Of a stretch of DNA of 64,000 bases, positions 1-10,757 are shown piece after piece. Position 1 is the first letter of the stretch; every line of letters starts with the position of its first letter. The notes beneath the pieces were generated by a model that saw only the letters and a list, made by a program, of their open reading frames with translations, did not search any database and was not told where the DNA came from. Source of the DNA: Nectonema munidae (lineage: Eukaryota; Nematomorpha; Nectonematoida; Nectonematidae); contig JAUIRK010001026.1 of NCBI GenBank assembly GCA_030549495.1, positions 62,001 through 126,000 on the forward strand, written 5' to 3'. A program made the position numbers and the translations under genes.

Positions 1-2170
1 ATATAACACTGATAAACATCAAAAATTTTTAAATTTACTACAAGAAAAATATTTTTCTCAGCTCGAAACTGAAGCAACAAGAATAGGAAATTCTGGTGGT
101 CTTTCAATTCTTGATTTACTTATTACTAATGTTCCTGATGTAATTTCTAGTTTAAGACTTACTTCTCCTTTAGTAAAGTGATCATAGGTGCATTCATTTT
201 AACATTATGAAAATAACAAGCACTGCTATTTTTTCAACCAAAAAATATTATTTTCAATCTGGAAACTATGATATTATTATTTCTGATTTTCTCAAAATTG
301 ATTGGAATGCTGTAGAGGATTCTGAACTTGATGAGTTTTATTCTTTTTTCACAAGTAAACTCAATTCCTTTATAGAAAAGTATATTCCTTTGAAAAAGTC
401 AAATAGAAAATTTCATGACTATTTTACTTGAAGAAATAGAATTTTGTTTAAAAAAAAGAAAAACTTTTTGCCAATTTCATCAAGTTTAGATGCGAAAGTT
501 TGTTTACCATGTATAAACAAGTAGCGAATGTTTTAAGAAAAGAGACGCAAACAAAAAGGGTATTTGATGAAAAGAAGCTTCTTTCAAACTATAAACATCT
601 GAACTAGTTGGATCTGATGGATTTCGTTCATCGACAGATGTTGAGAGAGCTAATACATTTAGTTCTTGTTTTTCGAATACACGCATTTAAAAATACAACT
701 TTTTGGCCATTTGTAACGTTATAATTGACTCTATTAATTTTGATATAGGCACAATATGTAATAAGTTGAAAAGCTTAGAAAAGTTCAAGTCCCCTGGGAT
801 TGATAAGTTACATCCCTACATTATCAGTAAATTACATGATGTTTTAGTTGTTCCAGTTAAAATGCTTTTTGAAAAGTCTTTAGAGGAAATTTTTTTTTTA
901 GATTTATGAAAAACAGCTTTAGTCATACTTGAACTCAAAACTGGAGATAGTAAATTTTTCACAATTATAAACCTATAAGCCTAAACCCAATTCTCTGTAA
1001 AGTTTTTGAGTCGTTTATAGCTAATAATATTGCGAGCTACATAGAAAGTCTTGAGTTTTTTAATTTGAATCAGCATGGATTTATGAATGGTAAATCTACT
1101 ATAACGAACCCTGCTAAAACGATTTCGTTCATCTACTTGAACTGAATGATACAATTGATATGATTTACCTTGATTTTCACAAAGATTTTGACTCCATTCC
1201 ACATAAATATTTGATTGATAAGCTAGAATCATTTGGCATAAAAGGAAACCTACTGTCATTATTAGCCGATTTCTTTATGGATAGAAAACAAATTATTGTT
1301 GTAAATAGGAGTTATTCTCAAGAAAACAGTTAAAAGTGGTGTACTGCATGGATCTGTTCTGGGTCCCTTGCTATTTATTATTTTCTTGAATGACCTATTG
1401 AACATAGTTAGCTCCAAACCAAAGTGTTTGCCGATGATATTAAAATTTACGTCTCTAATTCTGCTGGTAAAGCTAGTTTGCAGAGTGACTTAATGAGCAT
1501 CTTTCATTGGTGTAATAGATGGGGAATGGAATTGAATCTAGACAAATGTACCCACCTACAAATTGGATAACAAATTGATAAATCATTCTTCATTGGAGGA
1601 CATAAACTGAAAAAAGTGGATACAGAGAAAGATCTTAGTGTAATTGTCAACACTAATCTTGATTCTAAAGAAAATATCTCATTGAGGGTGTCAAAGGCTT
1701 TCCAAGTTTTTCATAAAGTGCACAAATGCCTCGCTTTGTTTGATGCCAACACAACTCCACTTCTATATAAAACACTTATTAGACCAATTTTAGAGTATGG
1801 AAACGTCATTGCTTATCCTTTTTATTCCTGTGATGCTGCAAACATTGAAAGAGTCCAAAGAACAATCACTAAAAAGATTCTTGGAATGAAACATCTGAAA
1901 TATAAGGAAGGACTTAAAATGTTGAATCGATGATGTACAGATTCAAAAGAAATGAAATAGTTACTGTATTCAATATTGTAAATGGTAATTTGAGAACAAT
2001 TTCACAAGTTTTCACTCTTACAAGTTTAGAAAGGGTCATTGCAAAAAGTCATTTTTGAAAAGATTTTTTCACAACGTATGATAAATGATTGGAATTCTTT
2101 GCTTGATTTCGTTGTTAATTCTCCGTCTTTAAATATTTTTAAGAACAGGCTCTATAATTTTGGGATTGAT
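1..2170 (+). mobile_element. CR1/Jockey-type LINE, decayed ORF2 (endonuclease and reverse transcriptase)
   Basis: Fragments of one LINE ORF2 lie in order on the + strand. At 40-180 is the end of an endonuclease domain (TRIGNSGGLSILDLLITN). At 207-431 is the linker typical of CR1-like elements (NYDIIISDFLKIDWN, then IPLKKSNRKF). Reverse transcriptase follows: KSPGIDKLHP at about 790, a SVLGPLLF-like segment near 1350-1380, the FADDIKIYVSNS catalytic motif near 1425-1460, and the thumb region at 1616-1933 (LIRPILEYGNVIAYP, IERVQRTITKKILG). Frame changes and stops separate these pieces, so the copy is dead. The window cuts off its 5' part. The 3' end lies somewhere between 2150 and 2370 and no clear tail is visible. 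The clade is inferred from motif wording only. Confidence 0.8.
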
Positions 2171-2339
2171 CAGGGTTAAAATTTTTTTTCTTTTCTATAA
2201 AAATAGATGCGAATATTTTTATAAGCTTTTTTTGCCTCCTTTTTCGCTAATAAAATTATATTATGTTATATTAATTTGTGACTCAGCATTACACATTTTT
2301 GTAATTTTAGTATCGACTCCTTTGGATAGACCATTAATA

Positions 2340-2490
2340 ATACCACCTTATTGTTTAATTTTTTGATTTAACTCTTCTATCTTTTTTAGATCTAAAGTAG
2401 AACTATCTGAATTCCTACAAGAAATACAATTCCACCTTACTCCCGATGAGCTAAAACTATCAATAGTCTTCAATTGGCAATTATAGCACA
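2340..2490 (-). mobile_element. Possible zinc-finger/coiled-coil fragment of a LINE ORF1
   Basis: On the minus strand a short reading shows a CYNC pair, then RWNCISC, followed by a charged stretch (LKKIEELNQKIKQ). A PHD-like cysteine motif followed by a coiled coil is known from the first protein of some Jockey/CR1 elements. The piece is short and interrupted, and could be chance. Confidence 0.2.
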
Positions 2491-2499
2491 GCGATTTTT

Positions 2500-4179
2500 T
2501 AAAATGGTCACGCTTTATCTATTATTATTATGGTCACACATTTTTTTGTTGGGCAATGTGCAGTTGCCTGTAAACTAGCATAGGTGGATAATGTATGGGT
2601 GGCGCATCAAACAAACAACCGACTCCTAGCTTAATTTTGTCTTCCAAAATATGGAATCATAGTCTTATCGAGTAACTCCATATCTAACAAGTTTGTTATT
2701 CAGAATATCGTACAAAGGCAGAAGCTTAGCCATTTGTTGTTAGACAAATTATCATTATCTGCACAATGCAAAAACTTCTATATTACGTAAAATCGATTTA
2801 TACTCATGGTAGCAAAAAAACAGGACACTGAACATCCTTTGCGAGAATCCAATAGTCTTTTTTACTAGTCCTCGAATTGGAACCATAAAGAAAAACTAAC
2901 TCCAAAAAGTTGTAAATTTCTTCTTTTCAAACAAAAAATTTTGGAAAATTGCATGATTTCTTTGCATAATTATTCGTCTCTTTTCTTATCAATTCGATCA
3001 TATCTTCGGCAACATAAGCAAAACAATTCCAACGTCGAAAATTCAGTAGAAAAGGATGACTAGATAATAGTTTTCTTGAAGCAAACTTATCCTGATCAAT
3101 ATCGCACATCTTTTTTTATTGGGTATGCTTTGAGCTTTCCAATTCGGTAAATATTTTCTAACTATAGTGTCTTCCCTTGAAAGTTCAATGGGAAAAAGAT
3201 CGACTTCTGTACAAACTTCTTTCAAATCAAGATGATTTTCATCGAGATTTTCCCTATCATTTTCACTATCACTCCCATTTCCACCAGTCGGTACTAGAGT
3301 TACAACAATATCTGCGCTTAAAATTTTATCTCCACTTTCAATATAATCAAGAGCATTTTTCTAAAAAAACTTTCACTGTCACTCATACCTAAAGAATGAA
3401 CAAAGAAAACTAACGATGAAGGAAATGAATTTAAAATCTGGAAATTTTGAATGATCGATTAATTGCAATAATCAATATTCTCGTTAGAAAAATGCATTGA
3501 TATGTAAAGTAATAACAATTTTACATCAAAATTCTTATTTATAACATTTCAAACGGAAACATTTTTGTTTGCATGCTTTTTTAAAACTTGAAACTTTCAA
3601 AAAACGACAAAAATTCCCAAACATTATGTTCATTTTAGGAAAAATGAAGTCAGAAATCTTTACAAATTTAACTAATACAGTTAGTTCCTACTTTATTTTT
3701 ATAGAAAAAAGTTGAAAATCACAAGAAGCTAAAATTTCGTTATTCAAAACATATTTAAATTTATGACTCCTTTAGGAATTGTTGGGTTTTTGAAACTTTA
3801 AAAGACTCCTTTTATAGAGAATTTTAACATTCTTAGGTTCATGTCTAAATTTTTTAGACTATAAAATATAATGTGTTAAAAACTGTATATATTTATAAAT
3901 TTTCAAACGAGTATATAATATAGAACCAAAGTTATAAGCTTAGCTAGAGATACTGTCAGAATTTTGCTGAAAAAGTTTAACTTTTGATTTTGATTGACAG
4001 ATTTCTGCATGAAAAGGTCATTCAACTGCCATGAAAATGGTATCAAAAGATAAAGCTATCAATTTTATGAAATGTCACGAAGTATGGTAGCAAAAGATAT
4101 TGCCAATTTGGTACAAGAGAAATTTAAGTTGAGGGGGGGGGGGGGTGCTAAAATAGCCCCCCCCCCGTCACTGATAGGG
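2500..4179 (-). mobile_element. piggyBac-like element with decayed transposase; one TTAA-flanked end visible
   Basis: On the minus strand from about 3225 down to 2500 there are pieces of a piggyBac (DDE_Tnp_1_7) transposase in the expected order: AEDMIELIRKETNNYAKK near the N-terminus, a LYGSNSRTSKKDYW segment, then HCADNDNLSNNK, KLLPLYDILNNKLVRYGV and KTMIPYFGRQ. The element's right boundary is at 4179, where GTCACTGATAGGG is followed by TTAA (4180-4183), the target of this superfamily. Positions 3850-4179, read in reverse, match the first 250-300 bp of the nested element at 17682, so both belong to one family. A G-run and a C-run (4133-4145, 4157-4166) sit just inside the end. The other end was not found. 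Several frame changes make the transposase dead. Confidence 0.65.
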
Positions 4180-4183
4180 TTAA

Positions 4184-5547
4184 TATGTTAATATCTTGGT
4201 TGAAATCTTCTAATATAATAAAACAATCTTATGAAAAAAGTGAGATAAAGCGAAAAAGATTAAGAAAAAGTGTTTACCCTGATATTGAAGAGGCTGTTTT
4301 TCTCTGGTTCAAAAATGCCAGAGCTCAAAACATTCCCGTTTCAGGACCTACACTCTCAGCTAAAGCTAAAAATTTTGCTTCAGATTTAAACCATCATGAG
4401 TTTAAATGTAGTGAAGGTTGGCTTCACCGATTCAAAAAACGCCATAATATCACTTCCCGGAAAATTTGCAGAGCCTTTAAACGAATGGTTTGATAAAATT
4501 TTACCACAAATCTTAAACACATACGAACACGAAGATATTTATAATGTTGACAAGACGGGTTTATTTTTTAAATTGTTACCTTCTTCATCATTTGTGCTAA
4601 AAGGAGAAGAATGCAATGGGGGAAAGCTGTCCAAAGAAAGGTTGACGTTATTAGTAGGAGCTAACATGACAGGTAAAGATAAACTTCCTTTACTGGTGAT
4701 TGGTAAATCCTTAAAAACACGTTGTTTTAGAAATGTTAAATCTTTGCCAACAAAATATAAAGTAAACAAAAAAGCTTGGATGGATACTTCAATATTTCTT
4801 TCATGGCTGGAAAAACCCTGACACTCGTTTTCGATCTGAAAAGCGACACGTTGTTCTTATATTAGACAATGTAGCATATCTCATTCAAAAATAACGTTAA
4901 CAAATATAACTCTATAATTTTTGCCAGCAAATACAACGACCCGTAAACAACCTATGGACCAGGGAGTTATAAAAAACTTAAAATTTCATTATAGAGTGAC
5001 TTTAGTTGAAAAATCGATTACAGCTGTTGACAACGGCTCTATTTATTCTATCAACGTTCTCGATGCTCTTCATATGATCCGTCAAGCATGGTCTTCAGTC
5101 ACTAGCGAAACTATTCAAAACTGTTTTAAACATGCCGGATTTGTGCAATCTATGGAAGAATACACACGTGTTTCAGAAAACATTACTCAAGATTTACCCT
5201 TTGTGATAGAAAGAGCGTCTCAACTGGGACTCCAAACATCTTTTGACTTAGAAAACTACATTGCAGTTGACGATAAATTGTTCACTTCAGCTCCTCTTAC
5301 AGATGATTTTATTATAAAGAATGTATCCAATAGGCTTTCTGATCCACAAGAGCAGAGTGACGAAGAAAATAATATGTTCAAACCTGTGCCAACTGCCACT
5401 AATGCTCTAGAACATTGTCGTGAACTTATGAAATTTCTGCAAGCTCAAAACGCAGCCCAAGAAATGTTTGATTACATTACAAAAGTTGAAAACTTTATTA
5501 AGAAGGAGCAGTTAAAGAGAAACATCAGGCAAATCAGTTTAGGGTGA
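4184..5547 (+). mobile_element. Tigger-type (pogo) DNA transposon, transposase remnant
   Basis: The + strand encodes a Tigger/Jerky-type transposase in pieces. The first piece (4185-4493) is the CENP-B-like DNA-binding half: WLKSSNIIKQSYEKS, then PVSGPTLSAKAKNFA and EGWLHRFKKRHNIT. The DDE domain follows at about 4500-4820 with the first acidic residue in IYNVDKTGLFF. The middle acidic segment (near 4860, VLILDN) is damaged. The third acidic motif is in [14 protein letters not shown] at about 4945-4995, and an intact C-terminal region runs to the stop at 5547. At least two frame changes separate the pieces, so it is inactive. Its start coincides with the TTAA end of the piggyBac-like element at 4179, which suggests that element inserted into the 5' part of this one. 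It is a different subfamily from the Tigger at 16692. Confidence 0.8.
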
Positions 5548-5563
5548 AGTAAAAATAAGATTC

Positions 5564-6425
5564 ATGTCAACTACAATCATGTTCCGAAGTTTTCTCAATG
5601 AGCCTGCTAGAGAGATTAATGAAAATAGAGCCATGATAAACAAAGAAGCTATAAATGCTGCATTGAAACTGTTCTACAAGGGCGATGATGTAGAATATGA
5701 AAGTTTGGCTCTAACTGAGGACGATTACAAAGTTATGCTAAACATCACTTCTTTGTTAGATATCCTTGAGAAAGGCTCACCCAGTTAGGAGCTAAAAATA
5801 CAGAACAAGAGCCTGCGTTCATCCATTTGTAACAAAACTCCTCAACGTTTTGGAAAACTCTAATGATGATCAAACATATGTTCATGTTTTTAAGAAAACT
5901 CTGTCTAACGAGTTAATTGAGAGGTATCGCGAAAATTTGAAGTTCACCTTTCTTGCCAAAGCCTCTTTCCTTGACAAGAGGTTCAGTAAACTCTTGTTCC
6001 TCAATGAGCTTGATCTTGGACACTTCACCCACACTAGAGAACAAATTGTTGCTGAAATAAGAAAAGAAGCTGACTCTATGCCGGTTTCTGCTGAAGATCA
6101 CGTCAAGGAAAACATTAAAGAGCCAGTTAAAAAGAAAACGAAGTTCCTTTCAACAATTTGTGATGAGAAAAATGACGACTCTGCTGGTGTTAAGAGTACA
6201 ATGTTGATGATGAAATTGAAAGATTTGAAAAAGAAAAGGCATTGTCAATTGACGATCAGCCTTCAGAGTTTTGGAGAAAGAACCAAAATCTTTATCCAGT
6301 GTTGTCAAAGCTGTTTTTGAAGTACGGCAGCGTGCGGGCATCAAGTACATCCGCCGAAAGAGTCATCCACTTTTTGAACAAAAAATAGTTAAGCCTTAGT
6401 AACGGAAAAGTTAGAAAACTCTCCT
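5564..6425 (+). mobile_element. hAT transposase remnant, C-terminal half with dimerisation domain
   Basis: At 5850-6320 the + strand encodes a hAT-type segment (LIERYRENLKF, then AKASFLDKRFSKLLFL, the counterpart of the LDPRFK motif). In another frame at about 6235-6388 the hATC dimerisation signature follows: DQPSEFWRKNQNLYPVLS, then SSTSAERVIHFLNKK. The ORF at 5564-5788 probably belongs to the same protein. Frames change at least twice, so it is dead. It follows the Tigger stop by 17 bases, but no terminal inverted repeats or target duplication were identified. Confidence 0.65.
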
Positions 6426-6559
6426 ACCTTTCAGATTGTATTTAGTTGTTTTTTTATGTTATTCAAATAAAGCTCCTCTAATTTTGGTTATAAGAATGTT
6501 TGATTTTATTTTTTATTTGTCAATTAGAATCACTCTGTTCTGTGTGTTGTCTTTATGCA

Positions 6560-6785
6560 CTGTGTTATGAGGTGAGAGACTGGTTATTGAGCTGTTTATG
6601 TGGTGGCGTGGTTGGTATTGGGGCAGGATTGGGCCTGAGCCCGGGTGGACAGTGTGGTGCTACGATAGCGCTTATCACTAACGAAAAATAAGCCAAGAAA
6701 TTCTTAGCGTTATTTCACTGCTACGGCTTCAACTGTTAAACTGAGAGGTACACCCTAACAACTATTGAGGCTCGGTATTTTTAAT
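6560..6785. repeat. GC-richer segment with a 47-bp motif shared with 15402-15448
   Basis: This stretch is much richer in G and C than its surroundings. Positions 6727-6773 match 15402-15448 almost base for base (CTTCAACTGTTAA, then GAGAGGTACACCCTAACAA, then ATTGAGGCTC), with about three differences. It is a dispersed repeat of unknown class. A small ORF at 6500-6691 is not recognised and has no supporting context. Confidence 0.5.
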
Positions 6786-7395
6786 TATAGGAAAAATAAT
6801 TGAAATTAAAGTAAAGACGTTTGAAATATTTAAGCTACTTTATCCAGTTTTATAAATGTAAGTATAGTAATTCGGGTGATGACGTATGGAAAATTGAGAA
6901 GAAAATATTTAAAGTCTAAGATATTTAAGGCGCCATGGCAAATTGCTTTCCCTAATATGGGTCAACACCTGGAATGGAGTATATTAGGGAATATGTAGTA
7001 TGTAAGGTTTGACCGTGTATTTAGAAGCTGAACTCAGCATTTTGGAAGAAACGAAACTGTGTATCTTTACGTAACCCTCATCAACAATACTAAAAGATAC
7101 AAGTAGGATCACTTCTTTGAAGATGCAACAAAGATTGCCCTTCAAAAATGGGTGTTATATAGAAGAAACGTTCTTATATTTAATTGACTTTTAAATGCCG
7201 ACTATCTAGAATTTAGTATCATGAAAACAAGTGCAATTACAAACAATTAGATAAGTTGAAACAATTAAAAAAAGTAGGTCTCTTGATATAATCAATATCA
7301 ATTATCACAAGGTATTAGCAGCATTCTACTGACCTATTAAAATCGTGTCACATTAGCACACACCTAATTAAAAAGTAGTAGAATACGAAAGGCAA
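6786..7395. other. Intergenic, upstream of the receptor gene
   Basis: AT-rich sequence with no recognisable coding or repeat signal. A promoter for the gene at 7396 should lie here, but I can point to no specific element. Confidence 0.4.
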
Positions 7396-8439
7396 ATGAA
7401 CAACTTAAGCTTCAAAGAAAGCTTGTGTCAAATTGGAAAAAGCAATTTAACTCAGAATTGCGTATTCCTCATAAACAAGATCCTCTTTACAACCTCTTCC
7501 ATCAGCGGAATTTTCAGCAACACCCTTTTTTACTTCGCTATGAGGAACTTGTCTTTGCATGTCCACTCTTCATACCACATGTTGAAGATTTCTTCTCTGT
7601 CATTGCTCGCATTTTCATGCCTAGCACTTTTCAAGGCAATTTACTTCATGGGTTTAAGTTTCGGTTTATTTTATCCTGCGCATTTTTTTGCTAATTGCAT
7701 GATCTTCTACATCAACAATCACCTACTCTTCACGCTTCTTTTTGCTTGCCAGTTGACTTCTTTGACTTACATTATCCTTTACTTTTTCAAAGTTTACAAT
7801 GAAGTTAGCAAAAAAGGCCTATTCCAGACTCAACTCAATTTCTTGGGAAAGAGGTTTTCTCACGTATTCGTAATGCTCTTTTATATAATCTTGAATTTTG
7901 AACTGTCATTTTTGTTAAAGACCACTAAACGCAAATGCCCACAAGGAATTTTGTGCAGCAAGATTTTATCCAAAAATGCCTACCTCATTTTAAATATATT
8001 TTACGTTAAAATTATTGTAATCGTTTTACTTTTTTCTTCAGTATTATATCCCATAATTTCGACAATACGCGAGATAAATATTTATGGGAGAAGAAGTATT
8101 GCTTTGAAAAGTTTTTCTCCACTGCAAGAAAGGCATAGCCAAAACTCACTACCCGAATTCCTCACAAAAGCGAAGTTGAAAAGCAAACAATTCATCATTT
8201 TTTTCTTTTATGTAATCTTTTCTCTGTCCGTAATCCTGTTTAACGTAACTTCTGGTTACTTTTACATCTCAAAAAATTCTCCCAAAAAAAACTGCTTCTT
8301 CATTCTAACATTTCCTTATTTCTACATCCTTTACATGCACTCTCTCCTTTTATTTCCATTCATCGACAAAAATGTAAGAAAAGGTGTAATATCTTGCTTC
8401 AAATTTAGAGTGTTAGAAAGAATTTACACCACGCGTTAA
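7396..8439 (+). CDS. Seven-transmembrane receptor-like protein (orphan GPCR candidate), 347 aa, single exon
   Basis: An uninterrupted 347-codon frame encodes a very hydrophobic protein with seven likely membrane spans near residues 23-49, 62-84, 101-132, 155-174, 195-222, 264-290 and 300-323. Features that fit a rhodopsin-type receptor are an NLT glycosylation site at residue 17 in the outer N-terminus, Cys101 at the start of span 3 with Cys181/Cys187 in the second outer loop as possible disulfide partners, a basic third inner loop (about 223-263), and a short basic tail after span 7. The usual DRY after span 3 is absent (YFFKVYN stands there) and the NPxxY of span 7 appears only as FPFID. 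I do not recognise the family; ligand and G protein are unknown. A lineage-specific receptor or a divergent chemoreceptor are both possible. Its long open frame among decayed elements argues that selection maintains it. Confidence 0.65.
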   Translation: MNNLSFKESLCQIGKSNLTQNCVFLINKILFTTSSISGIFSNTLFYFAMRNLSLHVHSSYHMLKISSLSLLAFSCLALFKAIYFMGLSFGLFYPAHFFANCMIFYINNHLLFTLLFACQLTSLTYIILYFFKVYNEVSKKGLFQTQLNFLGKRFSHVFVMLFYIILNFELSFLLKTTKRKCPQGILCSKILSKNAYLILNIFYVKIIVIVLLFSSVLYPIISTIREINIYGRRSIALKSFSPLQERHSQNSLPEFLTKAKLKSKQFIIFFFYVIFSLSVILFNVTSGYFYISKNSPKKNCFFILTFPYFYILYMHSLLLFPFIDKNVRKGVISCFKFRVLERIYTTR

Positions 8440-8570
8440 AATATCGTAGAAATGTAAACCAATTAATAGCAAATTCATATTTTGGCATTCTTGCTTTTTA
8501 TGTATATATAATATATTTATATTTGTGATAAAAGTCCTAAAGTTTAATTATTATGAATCATTTGTTTCAA

Positions 8571-8576
8571 AATAAA
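8571..8576 (+). promoter_or_regulatory. Candidate poly(A) signal of the receptor gene
   Basis: AATAAA lies about 130 bases after the stop codon of the receptor gene. In DNA this AT-rich the motif occurs often by chance. Confidence 0.3.
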
Positions 8577-8673
8577 TTTTAACATTTTAATTTCTTTCAG
8601 TATCAATTTTAACTGTATATTTGGTATTTACTCATAAAAATACCATGGCCTCGCATCTGTGGTGGTCTACACC

Positions 8674-8926
8674 CAGTAGTGGGATTCAAATTTTTTGTCA
8701 TCCGGTTCTGTTACAAAAAAGTAAAAGTTGTCAGCAAATAAACTGATCAATTTTGATTATTTCCCAATACAATTTTAAAATAATGCTTAAACAAGCATCA
8801 TTATGATGATGTTGTGGGTGCTTATTTTACTGTACGGTCTGTAATATATAGATAAATAAATATCTTACATAAATTCCATGAGACGGTTCTAACGAACCGA
8901 TGAGAACCGACTGAATCCCACTACTG
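8674..8926. mobile_element. hAT-type MITE, 253 bp
   Basis: The stretch begins CAGTAGTGGGATTCA and ends with the exact reverse complement, TGAATCCCACTACTG. Further inside, the two arms share CGGTTCT-type blocks. Ends starting CAG and the short non-coding body suggest a non-autonomous hAT element. The eight bases on each side (8666-8673, 8927-8934) do not match, so the target duplication is decayed or was never formed. Confidence 0.7.
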
Positions 8927-8934
8927 TAAAGATA

Positions 8935-9960
8935 GTATAAAAATCTGAATGGAAGCTTTTGTATGACAATTTACTTTCTTTATAAAATTTGTAAATGAAG
9001 TTATTGAATTTTTTTGTGCTAAGGGGACATTTTTTCAAATGAGAGATTTTTAAGTACGTGGTTGAGACTGATGGAAGTGCATTCATTTATTTGTGTAATC
9101 TAGAGCAAGGGTTCTCAATCTTTTTCTACTATGGCCCGCTTTTTGCCTAAATATTATTGTATGGCCCCATAAAGTTTTTTATATATTTTTCTATATTTTA
9201 GAGGACAAAAAAGAAAATTCGTAATTTTTTCATGAAGTTATTCATTCAAACAATATAACATCAAAGCAAAAAAACTGTAAAATTCCTTCAAAAATTATAG
9301 TGCTTCTAAATCATAACTTTTTTTTCATAATAGTTTAGAATTAGAGGTGCTTTCCAATTGAGTCTTTTTTACTTAATATTAAAACGTGATTTAAACCTAC
9401 TAGATGTGAAAACAAAACTATAAAAAAGTTCATCAAAATAGAATTTTTATTTAAAGTTTCAAAATATAGTTGCTAAAATAGTTTTTGTATCATATGTAAT
9501 GTATATAATATAGAAAAATCGACAGCTTTGGGGCATTTTTATCTTGTGGCCCCCAAGGGGGCCATATGGCCCACGTTGAGAAACCCTGATCTAGAGTGTC
9601 CAAAATAACAAAACAATTTCCTTTGTCTGCCGTACAAGCAGTTCTGTTGGCTTCATTTTTTATTTTTTTTTGGCATTGCTTTTGTTGGTGTGTAATGTTA
9701 TTTTTGTGATGCGAGTTGCGAAGTTTGAAAATATTTTCTACCTCTAAGCGGAAAGCTTCCTTTTGAAGTGAAGGCTTACTTTGAACAGCGTTTTCAAGTT
9801 TGTCAAGAAAGTGCTTGGGATGTGTAAAACTCGTGAGCACGTTGAATTTTGGGCCTAATCTTAAAAGATTGAACTCGTCTTTGAAGAGTGGAGTAGAAGA
9901 TAGATTCTTGATCCATTTATTGCGTTTGCATTGATCTACCCACATTACCCTCTATATTAC
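8935..9960 (-). mobile_element. Penelope-like element fragment, interrupted by a hAT MITE
   Basis: Read on the minus strand from about 9945 to 9597, the protein shows wording typical of the N-terminal part of Penelope-like reverse transcriptases: KNLSSTPLFKDEFNLLRLG, then EVENIFKL, then TADKGNCFVILDT. The reading continues on the other side of the inserted MITE (9106-9588) at about 9097-8940 with MNALPSVSTTYLKISHL. It is broken. The region is short of the catalytic core, and its 3' side runs into the MITE ending at 8926. Confidence 0.55.
9106..9588. mobile_element. hAT-type MITE, 483 bp, with perfect 8-bp target site duplication
   Basis: The element starts CAAGGGTTCTCAATCTTT and ends with GTTGAGAAACCCTG, imperfect inverted repeats of the well-known 'CAGGGGTTCTCAA' hAT type, with TGGCCC blocks just inside both ends. 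It is flanked on both sides by ATCTAGAG (9098-9105 and 9589-9596), an exact 8-bp duplication. No transposase is encoded. It inserted into the Penelope-like fragment. Confidence 0.9.
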
Positions 9961-9990
9961 TTGATAAAGGAACGTCGTCTAGCTATATCG

Positions 9991-10740
9991 TTAATACCAT
10001 ACTCCTTTATTAGTGTATTAGAGAAAAAATACAAAAAGTACATAAATTAGGATACATTGAATAGAAAATCTCTAGATATGCAGTTGCTAATAGGTATTGC
10101 AAATTGGTGCACATGGATGCGTTCAGATGCGCAATAAAGAAATTTTTTAAGTGCCGTAATTTAAATAAAAACTATTTTAAATTTAGCATTTTAATGCCTT
10201 TTTAGATTCTTTGAAAAAAATGAAGACAGCAAATGTATTTTTATAATTTATAAAGCAATATTAAATATATGCCAAATCGATAGATTTAGGCGGTAGTTTT
10301 TTGGTAGCTTTTTGTTGGCATCTGATTGGTAGCTTTGAGAATTACTCTCGTAGAGTGATCGTAAAATGTTAATGTAAACATTAATTTAAAATCAGTTAAA
10401 TTACAATTAATGATACTTCTACTTAAAAGCTTTCATTTCTGTCTTGAACAAATTCTGTTATAGGCATGGGAAATAGCCTATGCTCACTCATGGCATCCAA
10501 GTAAACATTTATACTTACTGTTATGAGTGGGCACTAGGGTCATCAACAAATTTTTTATTATAAAATAGTAAAACCTCTTACATTAGTGGAACAATTGTTT
10601 CTAGATATCATTAGTAAAATCAAATTTACCACATTTTTAAAAAACTTCTCCCTATTTTTTTATATTTATAAAGAGATGTTTTTAAAAAAAAATAAATTAT
10701 AAAATTTTTAAAATTGACGTTAATTTTTTAAATATTTTTA
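9991..10740. other. Intergenic, nothing recognised
   Basis: Very AT-rich sequence without a convincing reading frame, inverted repeat or tandem repeat. Confidence 0.4.
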
Positions 10741-10757
10741 CGTTCAAGCCTTAAAAA

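Noticed and set aside
4539-4769. Minus-strand frame opposite the Tigger transposase.
   Set aside because: Shadow of the real coding direction.
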